A stretch of DNA of 64,000 nucleotides from Trichuris trichiura. Its lineage: Eukaryota > Nematoda > Enoplea > Trichinellida > Trichuridae. Positions within the stretch are counted from its first letter, which is position 1; every line of letters starts with the position of its first letter. Of this stretch, positions 1 to 12,539 are shown piece by piece. The stretch lies in assembly GCA_037903355.1 (NCBI GenBank), contig JBAJFE010000038.1, positions 186,001 through 250,000 on the forward strand. Direction: 5' to 3'. The notes beneath the pieces were generated by a model. It did no database searches and was not told where the DNA came from. It was given only the letters and a program-made list of their open reading frames with translations. A program made the translations under genes and the position numbers.

Positions 1-897
1 ATTTGTAGTTGTGCTGAGATCAGAGTATCCCAAGTGATTCTTGTCTGATGTCATATTTAATCCTGAAAATTTATCATCGCAGTAACATAGATCACTTGTT
101 CGAACTATCGACATCTAAAAGTGGGCAGCATTTGTTACACATTCAGGTGATATTAAATTTTTAGCGACTCTTCCGATCGCTTGAATAACGTTTATTTGCT
201 TGTGTGGTTTGCAGAGAGTTTTTTGTTTGAATTTCCACTTGATAGGTTCTCTTTCTGATGGCAATAAATTGCGTCGGAAGGCTTGTCTGTGTTTACACAA
301 GCTGGGTTTAGGTTCGTCCAGATTAAAAGTTACGATAGTTGACTTTTTAAGTTGAATACTGCTGATTTCGTCAACTATCGATTGTCTAGCTTTAGTGCAC
401 TTCACATTTCGACATCTCAGTCTCTCCACTGCGCATTGATACTTATTAACGTTTACGTATGGCAGCTTTAATACATTTCTTTGGTCCGTACGCGTACTGC
501 ATCTGTTTCATTAATTCTAGCAAAAGTTGAAATGCTGCGCTCGCGGTTTGATAGTGGAACTAAATCTTTCCTTCATCCTATCAATTGCTCATCTGCCACT
601 GCAACATAAAGGCGGTCGGGTGTTTCAAAGACGATGCCTCAATATCAGATTGATAGGAAATATTTGCCTAATGAATTGAGTCGTTGAATAAACTCTGTGC
701 GGAGGAAGGCTTTAGACCTGTTTTTAAACAGTGAACGAAATATTGACTTCATATGTAGGAAAGAATTAATCTTTCCACTTGTTTGAAGTGTCGAGCACTT
801 TTCGTGGTGCAAATTATTTTGGTTTCTCACTTTTATGTTAAAGATAGTTTAACGAAACGATTAAACGGCTTCCTTTAAATGAAGTTAAATTTGGTAG
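1..897. other. Intronic or upstream sequence, no exon seen
   Basis: No thrombospondin-type Cys/Trp pattern or other recognisable coding segment was found on either strand before the acceptor at 896-897. Because the first exon at 898 starts in mid-codon, this stretch is most likely part of a gon-1 intron whose upstream exons lie outside the window. Confidence 0.5.
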
Positions 898-3800
898 GTG
901 GGAATCAACGCCGTTGTCTGACTGTTCGGTCGCTTGTGGGTCAGGGGAACAAGTGATGCAAGTCTCCTGTGTAAAGTTTTCGTCAGAGCAGGAGAAGCAT
1001 ATTGTTGACAGTTCGCATTGCGATGACAAAGAGAAGCCACCGGCAACTAGGCAATGCTACAAGGATTGCGCTGGACGTCGTTGGGTCTACGGAGATTGGG
1101 AACAAGTGAGTATTATCGCGTCACTATGAAAGTCTTTGAAAAATGTGTAGTTTATTCCTGTTTTTTCAGTGTTCTGTATCGTGCGGTGGCGGTATACAAC
1201 AGCGTCAGGCATCTTGCGTCGATTCGAACAATAACATAATCGACGTACGTTACTGTGAAAATGTTATTAATGATATTGCTGAGCAACCTTGCAACAATGT
1301 ACCGTGCCCAGCATGGTCTTATGGTGACTGGGGAGAAGTACAAGCCACGTAAGTGATGGCGGAAAGTTCTCAATGTTAGCGTGATTGTAGTGCTCTGCTT
1401 CTTGCGATGGCGGCGTTCAGGTGCGTTTGGCCGTTTGCACAGATATTGCCGGCAGAGAGGTGGACGCAAGTTTTTGCGACTCTGCTTCCCTTCTTGTTCA
1501 GCAGAAATGCAACGAGCATATGTGCACTCAGTGGATGTACGGTCCGTGGTCGGATGTAAGGAAAATTGCTTTGGTGTCACGTTGTCTGCTTTTGTGCATT
1601 TTCATATTTCCAGTGTTCGAAAACCTGTGGTGACGGCATATCGACCCGAGACGCATGGTGCGTTGACAGCAAAGGTACCAAATTGGACGACAGTAACTGT
1701 TCTGAGGAAAAGAAGGTTGCCTCTCAAGTTTGCCGGCATCTTTCTGCTTGCCCCCAATGGAAGCTTGGTGAATGGTCGTCTGTATGCTTTGGCTGACTGA
1801 AAACCCCTTATCCTCGTAAAATTCCACCCGTTTCTTCTTAGTGTTCTCGTACTTGCCTGGACGGCTGGAAAACTCGTCGTATACAATGCGTCGATGGGAA
1901 CGACGAAGAGTTAGATCCAAAATACTGTACTGATCCGAAGCAGGCGCGTCCTCCAACTCACCAGCCTTGTAATCTTGGCCCTTGCCCATTCTGGAGAAAG
2001 CACGACTGGAGTGCAGTATGTGCGACAGACTAGTAATCCGATTGTGCCTGCTAACCTATCACACCTTTTAGTGCTCAGTAACCTGTGGTTCTGGAACTCA
2101 GGTACGCACTGTCGAATGTGTATACAAGAATGAGGTGGTCGGTACAGGTTACTGTCGCAATTTACCCATGCCTAGCAATCATCGCATTTGCGATTTGGTT
2201 CTTTGTCCTGAATGGGAGCTTGGTCCTTGGGAACCGGTTTGAAGGAGATTTTGTCTTATTTCTTTTGATTAACGCTCTTTTTTTCAGTGTTCTGTCACTT
2301 GCGGTGTAGGACAGCAGAAACGTGTCGTACGTTGTATCTATCAGGACAGTCGGGTTGTTGCTGAGGCAGGTGCTTGTGACGAGATGAATAAGCCTGTGAC
2401 CGATCGTCAGGTCTGTGTCCAAGCGATTCTGCCTTCGTTCCGTGATTTTATTCTGGAATTCGTTGCAGTGCATTCAGCCAGATTGTTCATTGTTGATATA
2501 CAGCTCTGTATCTGGCCCAATGTCGCTTGTTGATGGTCGGAATCGCTCATCAACTCTTCGGTCACCAATGCTTCGAACTAGCATAGTATCAAAAGCGGTG
2601 GACAGCAATGCGCCGACCAAGTGGGAAACTGGCCCTTGGACCGAAGTAGGCTAGTCTCACTGCTGTGACAGGCTGTTATTAAAGCTGTTTGTAAACACTT
2701 CAGTGCTCCACCAACTGCGGCGAAGGCAAAAGGAGTCGTTTGGTCGTTTGTCGCGATGTTTACGGTCGCGTACTACCTGATGTCTACTGTGGACATGCAT
2801 CTCCTCCAGTTGGGTTAGAAAAATGTTCATCGCGTTGCGGTCGATGGCAGACGGGACCATGGCTGCCGGTACTGCTTTCTCCAGCGGTTTAAGTTGTACA
2901 CTTGCACACGTTTGTTAATCTAGTGCCCGGAGAGCTGTAAGAAAAATGCGAACACTTATCGGGAAGTTGCCTGCATTTCTGTGCTGACGAATGATCGCAC
3001 AGATATTTCTGACTGTGATCTCGATCGAAGGCCAGTGTCAGAGAAAGCGTGCAATTTATCCCAATGTGAGCGTTCGACCTATTACGGTGATCCTTTGCCT
3101 GGTTACGTATGGAGAACGGGTGATTGGAGTTCGGTAAGTGTCGCTTTCATCTATGTTCTGATTACGAAAGTGACTAAGATTTTTCACTGAACGCAGCCAC
3201 GTTAGGCAGTTACCTTTGTGTTTGTTATGCGCTAGGGCGTTTCAATTGAACGGCTCTCGTTCAAGGGGAACAACGCATGTTCAATGTGCCTATGTTTTCT
3301 CTAAAAACGCTGCGAAATTACGCACATGTAGTTCTCGTATAACGCGTGTTCATATGACGCGTTTTTCGCTCATGCGAGATTTTACCGACTCGAAAACGTG
3401 GGTACGTGGCAGTCTTCCTGTGTTTGAACTCACCGAGAGCAAGTACGGATCATGCCCTGATCTTATGCGCGTTCTTCGATCACTGCGACAAAAATCTTTA
3501 TGATTCTTATCCGATGCTACAACTTCAGAACGTTCATTAACATCATCTTAGGAGCCTGGAGTGACGTATCTCGAAACAGTGCCTGGTTCGTGTTTCGCGA
3601 AAACGTATCCCAGATCTGACGTGTAATTTTAAAGATGGTACTTCATGCGCAATTATTTGGAAGCTGCTTGCAGTTGACAAACAGGCTGGGCTTTGAAGAA
3701 ATGTATATTAGGTCGTTAGGGACATTCTGAATTGTCAACAGGATGAGCTGACCACCGTGAACAAGCAGAAAGAATTGAAGAAGCAACCGTTGGTGAAAAT

Positions 3801-6800
3801 CAGCAAGCTCCGGGACAGCTGACCGTTGCTCAGCTATCAAGTGCTCTAGGAACTATTGAGTAGCGCTTACAATGGTTCGAAAATTAGCGATTGTAATCCA
3901 GAACGCAACAGGATAGCCACAAGGTGTGTCCGAGCTAGCTTGGACCTATATAAACAACTTCTGTACAAAAAAGAACAAGTGCGATACAAAAGAAAGCTCG
4001 GCGCTGTTCTACTGGAATGAAGAAACATTGTCAGGGCGACGGAGTGCTAACTTATATGTCTAATAGCACGCCCATAACTAAGGATACCGAGCTGAAAAAT
4101 AGAGCCCAATCAATCTCCATTTTTTTATACGCAGGAGGTCTTTTATTTTAGCACTGCGAGATGCAAGCATGTCGCTGCTGATAGCCGCATTGAACCCTAT
4201 GTGCTGTGAAGAGTTCTATCATAAAAGTTATCCCGTTACTATATCTTCGCCGTGAGAGGAAAGAACATGTTATTTAGGCCCCGTGGAAGGATACATACCT
4301 TCGTGTGCATAGCGGTTTGAAGAAATAGCTCAGATGCTGAATAATTCCTTTTCCAACGCAGTTTATTGACTTTTTTTCTGCTGTTGTTTACAGGTAGACA
4401 GTCATTCTGACGCTTTGAACTAAATTATGATTTTCCTATACTTTACCTCTCCTATAACGGGATTTCACATAACGCGAGATTTTTCAGGATTTTTAAGTAA
4501 CAAATTCTCGCGTTATACGAGAACTACCTGTATTCATTTTAACACAGAGCGGATGGAAGCTAAATGGCTAATGCAGTGAAGCGCATGGGCTAACATTGCT
4601 TGGTTTTCATTGTAACATTAAGGGTTTTCAAGCTTCTGTTCACTTATATTAAATAGTCGATGGGAACTTCGTTCGTTTCACTCCTACAATCATGGATAAT
4701 TGCTTCAATTACGTTAATTGGGTATGTTAGCGTAGCAATAATTATGTTGTTTCCATTTGCATTTTCATGAGTAATACGCTCTCCACTTTGATGTTCAAGT
4801 CGTCATGGTCGGTCCCCATTTCTCATGTGCTCTGCTAGCTGTAAAACGCATCAGAATTTAGAATGAACATTTCAGACTGCCTAATTTTTTCTTACCTAAA
4901 TCAAGTTGTTGAACCATGTGATGAGCGCGTAATAATTTGTTTTTATGTAATCGAATTTGTCTGATAATGTTTCTGGCTGTAAGCTTCGCGAATGCTGATA
5001 GTAGAAGAAATTGAACATTGGGCTTCAGCGCATTAGGTGACGTATGCCCTTTTTCATTTACTGATGATTTCTCACGCTTCCTTTCGTTTGGCATTTATTC
5101 TTTAATTAGCTGCACTTTGATTACAGAGACAAGCAAATTTTCTTGTTCTACGATAAGAACAAGTCGTCATAATAACGGTAATAATATTAACAACAATAAT
5201 AATAATGTTGTCGTTATTATTATTATTAATTAACGGTAGTAATACTGATGATACAAGTTTATATCATGACGCGGAAAAGTCCGTTTTAACCAGCCAGTTT
5301 TAACAATCTATTTAATTCAGTTTTAACTTAAAATAAATGCAGTTATACTCTGCCAGACAGTGCAGCAAGTGGAATAAGCGAAGTGCAGAAATGCAGGTTT
5401 GAGTGACTGACTGATCTGCTTCTGGTTATTGCTGGAGGTTATGTAGTTTTGGTGTTGAATATAGTGTTCTGCAACGTCTCCGGAGGCTGTTTTAATCTTT
5501 TGATGACTTTGGGCCGTTTGCAGAAGGAATTTTATCGGTAGCATTGAAGATTATTGTCCTTCTCTCTTTAGCGGGAGTCTAAGGGGTTCGATCGGCATGA
5601 TGGGGTAACAAGCTATAAACAGTTTTAATTGCTGAAGGTCACACTGAATGCCGGTTAAGTAAACTTTCAGGCAAATCAAAGATCACTTTTAGAAGTTTGT
5701 ATGGGCAACAGAACGTCAATGTTAATTTGTTTTATGTGTCAATGTTCAAATCTAAAACAGCAGCCCCGAAAAACTGAGACGCAGCTGGTTCTTGACCTTT
5801 AGGGAAAAGTTTTCTGGTTCCAGGACAGCTGTCTGATATTTGCTGAAGGCAGCGTCCGTAGTAGGACAATGTTGCGCTTTTAAGCGATGGATCAAAAAAC
5901 ATCTTCAACTAGCATGCTATAGAGCAGTGTTTCTGAAGGTCAGGGTCGACAGTGCCCCCTGTGAACGTTTCCGAGCGTATGGGCTCCCAATTCTGATTGG
6001 CCAATTTCAAGCGCAGTGATTGGCTGGAAGGGAGGGCATGCAGTCGGGATGTCATAATGTAGGTGCTGCACAAAGTTATGTGGGGAAAGCGTTTTCCGCA
6101 TAGTGTGTCGAACACGTTCTCACCTCCGAGTCGACTACCCCTCGGTCCTCTTTTCCAGCCAATCAGAGTTGCGGGGCGCAACACCATGCAGCTTTCTCTT
6201 AGGCAGGAGACACATACCTGACCCGCAGGCCATACCTTCCTGTTTATTTCAGCACGATAGCCCAGGTGGGGCGTGTGCCTCCCGCAGCTCAAACGTGTCT
6301 CCAAAAGCCCCCTTGGACTTCAAAAAGTCCCCGCGATGGGGCACATGCCTCACCATGAGAATCACTGCTATGGCGATTGGAGACATCGTGAACCTTCTAA
6401 TCAATGGGAGAGGCTTATTGTTTTCACTATAACCGTTAGGGTAGGCGAAATAAGCGGTTGAAATTGAGTCATTTATAACAGGCTGATAAAGTTTTTGTTG
6501 AAACGGCTTGGTTACTTGGCTAGTGCTGTTCATCTAGCCAAGTGTCACGAAACATTGAATACCCATTGCAGAGTCATCATTACAAGATTGCTGAGCAGCG
6601 ATTACTATTAATGACCTTGCTTGCATAAAGTAAGGCAAAATAAACTGGAAGTTTTCACACATTCTTTTGGTATAAGAAAATGCCTTGCGAAATGGGAGCA
6701 CCCAATGCATCGAGATGGGTCGCATGATTTTCAGTTCTGCTTTATCGTACGTTTGCTTAGGTATGCGTTCCCCTGTTGCCTTTGAAATCGTCCACTAGTT

Positions 6801-9800
6801 TTATATGTAACAACATGTTAGGTAATTCGGTAAGCAGTCGTTACAAAACTTTAAGTCTTTAATATGGTGAGTTACGTTAAGTAGCACGATAATGTAACCG
6901 TTATGTTTACTGTGCGGAGGCAAGTGCTTTTTTTCTTGTGCGTTTTCTTCATGTTTGTTCTGATTTGATAAAATACAAAATAGTAAATGCGTTTACTCTA
7001 CTGGAGACAAGAAAATGTGGAACGTGTTCATAATTAATTCTCAGAAGAGAAACAATTCTACAGTAAACATATTTAAAGGGTAAAAACGTAAGGGAACGTG
7101 CACTTACCACGAGTAGCATTTTCACTGTTATTAACAGTTACGTAATTTGAAGAATCCTTTATATAAGTAAAGTTCTTTTGCCGGTCTTGTTTATAGGTTT
7201 TTAGTCTTATACTCTGTCTTATTTGTCTTAATAATAACACTCCGGTAAAAGGTGTGTCTTTTATCGCGAACTGAAGATCAACTTGGAATAACAACACTTT
7301 GTCATTTATGGTTTTAAAAATTTTCCCTTTCCAATCGACTCTGGTAATCGAAGTTTTACTGCGTCTTACTTATGTTTGCTGATCAACTTACCTAAACTGG
7401 CGAAGTATTTTGGAAGAACAAGCATTTCTGAAATTTGTAGGCTTGCTGATCACTGCTTAACAGAGGTCGCCCTTCATATTCAATAGCAGAATTAATGAAT
7501 ATGCGGTTGTGCTGTTCCTCTCGTTCAATGTTATTTCCTTAATACAGCTGATGGAATAAGCTGGACTGAAAGTCTGAAACGGTTCTACGGGAAACAGATT
7601 TACCGCCAACCTTTGCCACCAGAAAATAACTGCGGCCGACCTAAAATGAGCTTCTATAAGAAAAGGACTATTATTATATGGTAGCAGAGAACTGAGATTT
7701 TATAAAACAGCCAGCGTTGTGAAGCTCATGAATTAATTTTATTTCTTCAAAGAAAAGGGGCACATACTGCAACGATTCATTATGAAAACTTATTGATAAA
7801 GGATTAATGAAAGTTCCGGGGAAATAGCGCTCGTGGAAAAATAGCTGCGATTCTAGGGGCACTTTTCGTGCTCAATGAATGCGACAATTCTAGCATGGAA
7901 ATTCTAAGGACTTGACGCTAAACGGCGATGGGATTATTCTTTCACTATGAAAAAGATGCACGGGAAATTGAAGAATATGAGTGGCTTTTTCACGATAAGA
8001 CTTTTCAGCGGGTTTAAAAATAAAATAAATGCGTTTTTAAAATATAGCTTTTTTGTAAGGGACTGTATGCTTTCTTGATTAGTTGTTTCTTCTTACGGAA
8101 TGTGTGTCCCGTATTGAGTACAAAACTTTTTAATGTCCGTAGCTTTCGGATTGCGCGTGACCCGTCTTCAGCGGTATTAAAAGTACCGGTATTTTTAGTG
8201 ACCAGCAGGCAGCTAGACATATTGAAAATGCGTTTATGGAACTTGAATAACTTAGATACCTTTGGCAAAGCTTTTTTGGCAAGGCTTAAATTTTGAAGAC
8301 GAGTTCTTTCACGTGGTTGTTCCTTATCACATAGGCTTAAGCTGGCATGATTGTATAAGCATGTGTAAAGAAAGAGGGAACAGCCAGTGAAAGTCTCATG
8401 ACTAGTGCTTTTTTGCTAGTGATGCAAACTGCGGAAATAAATTGCCCGCGGGAGGTCAAATGATGTTTTAAAGAGCAGATGTCGTAATCACCCTTTAGGT
8501 ATCCTTGTATTACCTTCAATACTTTCAAATTGTATTTTTGCATTAAATGCCTTTTCTGCCCGTTTAGTGTTCGAGAACGTGTGGCAGAGGTATCCAGGAA
8601 AGACTTGTACAATGCGTCGAAGAAGGAACGGGCTCATTGGCCCCGCGAAGCGTTTGTCCGCACTACCAGCAGCCAAAAACTCATCGTCCGTGCATGATGC
8701 AAAAATGTTTGGGCACTAGTACTCAGTGGCGCAGCGGCAAATGGAGTCCGGTAGGTTAAAACTACGCAATGATGCGATGTGGTCATATTTAAGGAAACTT
8801 GTTGTCGCCCAGTCCAAAGCGCAGCACGTCTCTGCCAGGCCTTTAGGAACTGCCTACGATTGTTTCCAGTCTTGTTTTTCGTTGCACCATTATCTTCCTT
8901 CTCAATGGCTTGTTTCCATTTTTCTTAAATTGGCAAGTTCGTTCACGGCAATCGTTGTTGATTAATACTGCCAGTTGTTGTTCCTGCCCGGTGCGATAGT
9001 GCCTTCATGCAGGCGTGCTTTGCCGCCTGCGTCATCTCACCGCCAATTGCATTTTCGTCGCAGACTTGGTGTTTCTTTTCTGCCTTCGTCTTTTAAAGTT
9101 TACCCTCATAGAATCATACGTTCCTCTCCAACCATTCGCTTTAACATAGTAAATCAGCCTTCAGGCAATGACGTAGCAGCTTTAGCGATGTGCAAAGTGA
9201 AGTAGAGACTTGGTGTCTTTGCGCACTTGTCGTCGTAAAAGTTGTTACGTCATCTTGAACATCATCTTAGTTTACTGTATGCTACATTATTATTTATTTG
9301 TTTATTTTTAGTGTTCTGTAACCTGCGGGCGTGGTACGCGTTCTCGACGCGTCCAATGCGTTAAGGTGGATTCAGGAAAGCCGCTGCCCGACGAAGATTG
9401 TTCCTTGTTGGACAAACCTCCTCATTTGCATCGCTGTCGCATGCTGACTTGTCCTCGCTGGCGGGTATACAAATGGAGTCCGGTAAGTTTTGTAATTTAA
9501 AAAATTCACTTAATCGTTCTTCTCGACTATAATTAGCTTACTATTCAAAAATGACTAAATTTCTATCTTTTATCAGTGTTCTGCGACATGTGGCCATGGT
9601 ATAAGATCCAGAAAGGTGGTCTGCCTTCTCGGGCGACATGACGTTCGTCCAGACGGCGATTGTGACTTGGTCACCAAACCAGTGACAACATCGAAGTGCG
9701 TTGATAACCAGTGCCCTAGATATCGATGGGCGACTAGTGACTGGTCTCGCTGCGACAAGCATTGCGGCGAGCAGCAACAAGTCAGAGAGACATACTGCAT

Positions 9801-12539
9801 TGATGAGAACGAACAAAGAGTGGAACCTGCTCGTTGCGATGCTTCAGCCAAACCTGCAGCCGTTCGCAAATGCCTTAGCGAACTTTGTCCCTACATGTGG
9901 GTTCCTGGACCGTGGTCTACGGTTTGTAAATCAGATTGAACTTTGTTTTGCATTCAGATTGATCCTTTTAGTGCTCTAAAACTTGCGGCGAAGGAGAGCA
10001 GTTCCGTTCTTTTCATTGTGTTCTGAAAGGTGGTGGCCTTGGTATGGGCTCAGAGGCAGTTGTTGAAATGTGCAATGCCTTACCCGAACCTGTTACGAGG
10101 CGAAGGTGCTATAAAACCAGCTGCGATGCTGACTTCTTTTGGCATCCTGATCCATGGTCCCCTGTAAGCATTTGGAAATTGACTTTAGCATTCACTGGTT
10201 GTATTTTCTTAGTTGGTCTTTAGTTCATGGCTTTGGCCCGCTTTCTGTGTCTGCAAGGAAACTTCAAAATGCCGTGCCAGCGGATGGATGTCAGCAATGC
10301 CTGCTTACTTACAGACACAGAAAACAGGCTGAAGCCGTGAACTGAAGATCAATTATGAAAATAGCTAAGCCTGCCAAAAGACACCCTGTCTTTCGAATCT
10401 TTTGTTATATTTTTAAATTTTAGTAGAATGTAATAATCGTTTTTTCTCTCTTTATTACTAAAGAAAAAAACTTTATATGAATTTTAACCCCCGTTAAAAA
10501 ACAAGTGGAAACCAATTAAAAAGTTTAATAATAACAATACTAATAATAATTCCGCATTGCTCGCAGCAGTTTGTTTTTTCAACCTTAACTTTTACGGTTG
10601 GTTTTAAATGTGCGGGAACGAATTATATCTAAGATTCTGAAGCCGTTTTCTCAGTGGCACAAAGAGGTTCCATTTCAGAGAAACTTTCAGCTGATCGCTC
10701 TTAACAGCAAGATGACGTGTTCTTTATTTATTAATACCTTTAGGCTATGCTTTTGGAAAGAAAAATCTTTTCGTTCATTAAGAAGTACCTTCTTCACTCG
10801 GTGCGTCATCAGCAGACGATGAAGCGTAGTGCTAAAATAAATAGCGCTCCAGGCTTTGTGTTGCGTGTCGACTTTTCCATTTTCCCTTCAGCTTAAAGGT
10901 ATTGAAAATGCAAAATCGTACTATGAAAACGGAAGGATTCCCGCTAACTGGTTGAAATGTATGAGCAAGTAGTGTCTAATGTCAAAACGTTGAGCCTGGC
11001 GAAGACTTGAATACTCAGTTGTCCAGCACGACATAAGAACTGCTCTTTTGTGAATAGGTGCTTTCAGAAAGCTTCCAATCTTCTCTTCAACAGCTTAAGT
11101 TATCCCTCCGTAACCTTCATGTAGATTTTATTCATAATTAGAGAAGCACAAAAATTCATTCCATACGCCTTTTTTTACACCTCGCATATTATAAAAAATT
11201 GTTTAATGTTAAAATGTAGCATTTAACTGAATTTAAGTAGTTGCATAATATAGTTTGTCAATGCACAACGTTACTTAATTTCTCCGGGGTCGACACCTGC
11301 CGTTACTTTCTCAGGCAGCCAAGACTAACGTTAAAAATTCGTCTCCCAATTTAATGGGCTGAAATGTGCTTTGATTGTAGTGTTCTGTAACCTGTGGCTG
11401 GGGTACGCAGGAGCGACGTATACGTTGCGTCAATCGTCATGGTTTAAGAACAAGCAAGGAATTGTGCAATCCGGGCTTGAAGCCAAAAAAGCGCCGGCGA
11501 TGTCTTGTCAAGGACTGCAGTCATCATCCCATGGAGACAGCTGCGAGTTATCAAATATCCCAAATCGGTAGCCTTACTTCCCTCTCCGCAAGAAATAGCA
11601 CAGGACCTTATGTCTATCGATGGCCAAAAAATTGTTATGAGCTACGACAAATGAGAAACACCTCTGCTGATGGTGAATATACAATATGGGCAAGAGGAAG
11701 CGCGCTGCGTATTTATTGTTACGGCATGAAGAATCTCTATCCGAAGGAATACCTCACGCTGCAAACAGATCCTTTATCAAATTTTGCCGAGTTCTACGGC
11801 AAAAGGTAGTCCGTCTTCCAAGTCTTGCTTAATTTATTACTCCATTTTTTCTTATAAAGACTGCTCAACTCAGTGTCTTGTCCTTACGATGCTAAACGCA
11901 ACGACAGTTGTGCCTGTACGGAAGAAAGTAATCCCCCGCCTGGACTGACACGCTTTCACCGTATAAACATCGACTTGGACACCCTTAGAGTGAATAGTAT
12001 GTTTTTCTTTTATTGTTATCTCCGACGGGTTTCAGCGTTGTCTTGACAGTTCACGATGGACACTTCGCTACGGTCGAACACGGAAGCTTTGTACCATTTG
12101 CTACAGCCGGTGATTGCTACAGTGCTGTCAGATGTGCTCAGGTAGGAATTCTTACGAGGGGTTATTACTCCAAGGTCTGATGTGCATCGATGCAGGGACG
12201 ATTCAGCGTGAACCTTCGGGGAACCGGCTTTCGGGTTAGTCAGCTAACCAAATGGGTAGAGAATGGTCACCTTGCTTATACGGAGGTCAGAAGGAACGTG
12301 GTAACTGGTGTTTCAGCGTAACCTGAAGAAGGCCGATAGCATTGCATTCGTTTCAGAACTCTGAAGTAGTAGTTGGTGTCTGCGGAGGCTTCTGCGGTAA
12401 CTGTTTTCCTGACAAAAGCGTCGGATTGCTGCTTGAAGTTGTGGAGCCACAAAGTCGACCGCATACGTACGGAAGTTCCACTGCACCGTGGTGGACTTTA
12501 TTGAAAGGAGGATTGGGACATGTTGACCGCACCACGTAG
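898..12539 (+). CDS. gon-1: GON-1/ADAMTS9-20-like protein, 3' part (15 TSP1 repeats + GON domain)
   Basis: C-terminal part of a secreted ADAMTS metalloprotease of the GON-1/ADAMTS9/20 type, which remodels extracellular matrix during cell migration. The catalytic domain lies upstream of the window. Exons: 898-1105, 1170-1337, 1391-1555, 1614-1781, 1842-2015, 2072-2236, 2288-2410, 2469-2645, 2704-2868, 2924-3133, 8568-8750, 9312-9482, 9577-9921, 9972-10163, 11381-11805, 11860-11996, 12050-12141, 12196-12300, 12357-12539. All junction phases close, giving about 1184 residues. Fifteen TSP1 repeats are seen (W-x-x-C-S-x-T-C-G with a CxxxxC tail). Most introns are phase 0 and fall inside the WxxC motif, so each exon starts with Cys-Ser. 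Exon 9577-9921 holds two repeats. One repeat tail is split (2410/2469), leaving an unusual Ser-rich linker at 2487-2600. The GON domain runs from about 11620 to the stop: NCYELRQ, DGEYTIW, PKEYLTL, EFYGKR, TAGDCYSAVR, RFSVNLRGTGF and GVCGGFCG are all present. The family assignment is secure; the end exons are the best supported. Confidence 0.93.
3325..4530 (+). mobile_element. Decayed Tigger/pogo-type DNA transposon (copy A), inside gon-1 intron
   Basis: The ends are inverted: a GTAGTTCTCGTATAACGCG-type sequence near 3328 and its complement ending CTACCTG followed by TA near 4531. The interior matches copy B (47265-48411) in the opposite orientation, for example the segment around 3690-3760 against 47970-48050. 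On the + strand, broken frames at about 3740-4015 resemble the C-terminal tail of Tigger/jerky (CENP-B-like DDE) transposases: an acidic or polar LTxxxL segment, then NPERxxIATRCVRASLD and LYKQLLYKKEQ. Several stops and frameshifts mean it is not functional. Confidence 0.72.
5165..5235. repeat. AAT/ATT-rich simple repeat
   Basis: Imperfect (AAT)n/(ATT)n tract in the large gon-1 intron. Confidence 0.85.
5925..6367. mobile_element. hAT-type MITE
   Basis: A 443-bp element with hAT-like terminal inverted repeats: the left end begins CAGTGTTTCTGAAGG and the complement of the right end begins CAGTGATTCTCATGG. The flanks look like a slightly decayed 8-bp target duplication (CTATAGAG at 5917-5924, CTATGGCG at 6368-6375). 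The interior is more GC-rich than the surrounding intron and has no transposase frame. It is therefore non-autonomous. Confidence 0.75.
8085..8175 (-). repeat. Penelope-terminus relic with hammerhead-like core
   Basis: Diverged copy of the terminal module of the Penelope-like element at 18495-21320. Read on the minus strand it has CTGAAGA (8071-8065 on an 8165-8171 footprint, i.e. complement of 8165-8171), a GGGT/ATCC stem, GAAA (complement of 8144-8147), then a CTACGGACATT arm with the conserved TACGGGA and CCGTAAG blocks. It lies in the gon-1 intron, 390 bp before the exon at 8568. Confidence 0.6.
10203..10362. repeat. Small foldback element (inverted arms about 55 bp)
   Basis: The left arm 10203-10257 and right arm 10308-10362 are imperfect inverted repeats (shared TTCTGTGTCTG and AGTTCA blocks). 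The short centre includes GTGCCAGCGGATGGATG, a core shared with the foldbacks at about 29955-30400 and 36456-36763. The right end runs into the ATGAAAATAGC motif described in the findings. It lies in the 1.2-kb gon-1 intron before the GON exons. Confidence 0.65.

Noticed and set aside
1152..1989. Long minus-strand frames opposite the TSP1 exons
   Set aside because: They are mirror frames of the Cys/Trp-rich gon-1 exons, without motifs of their own.
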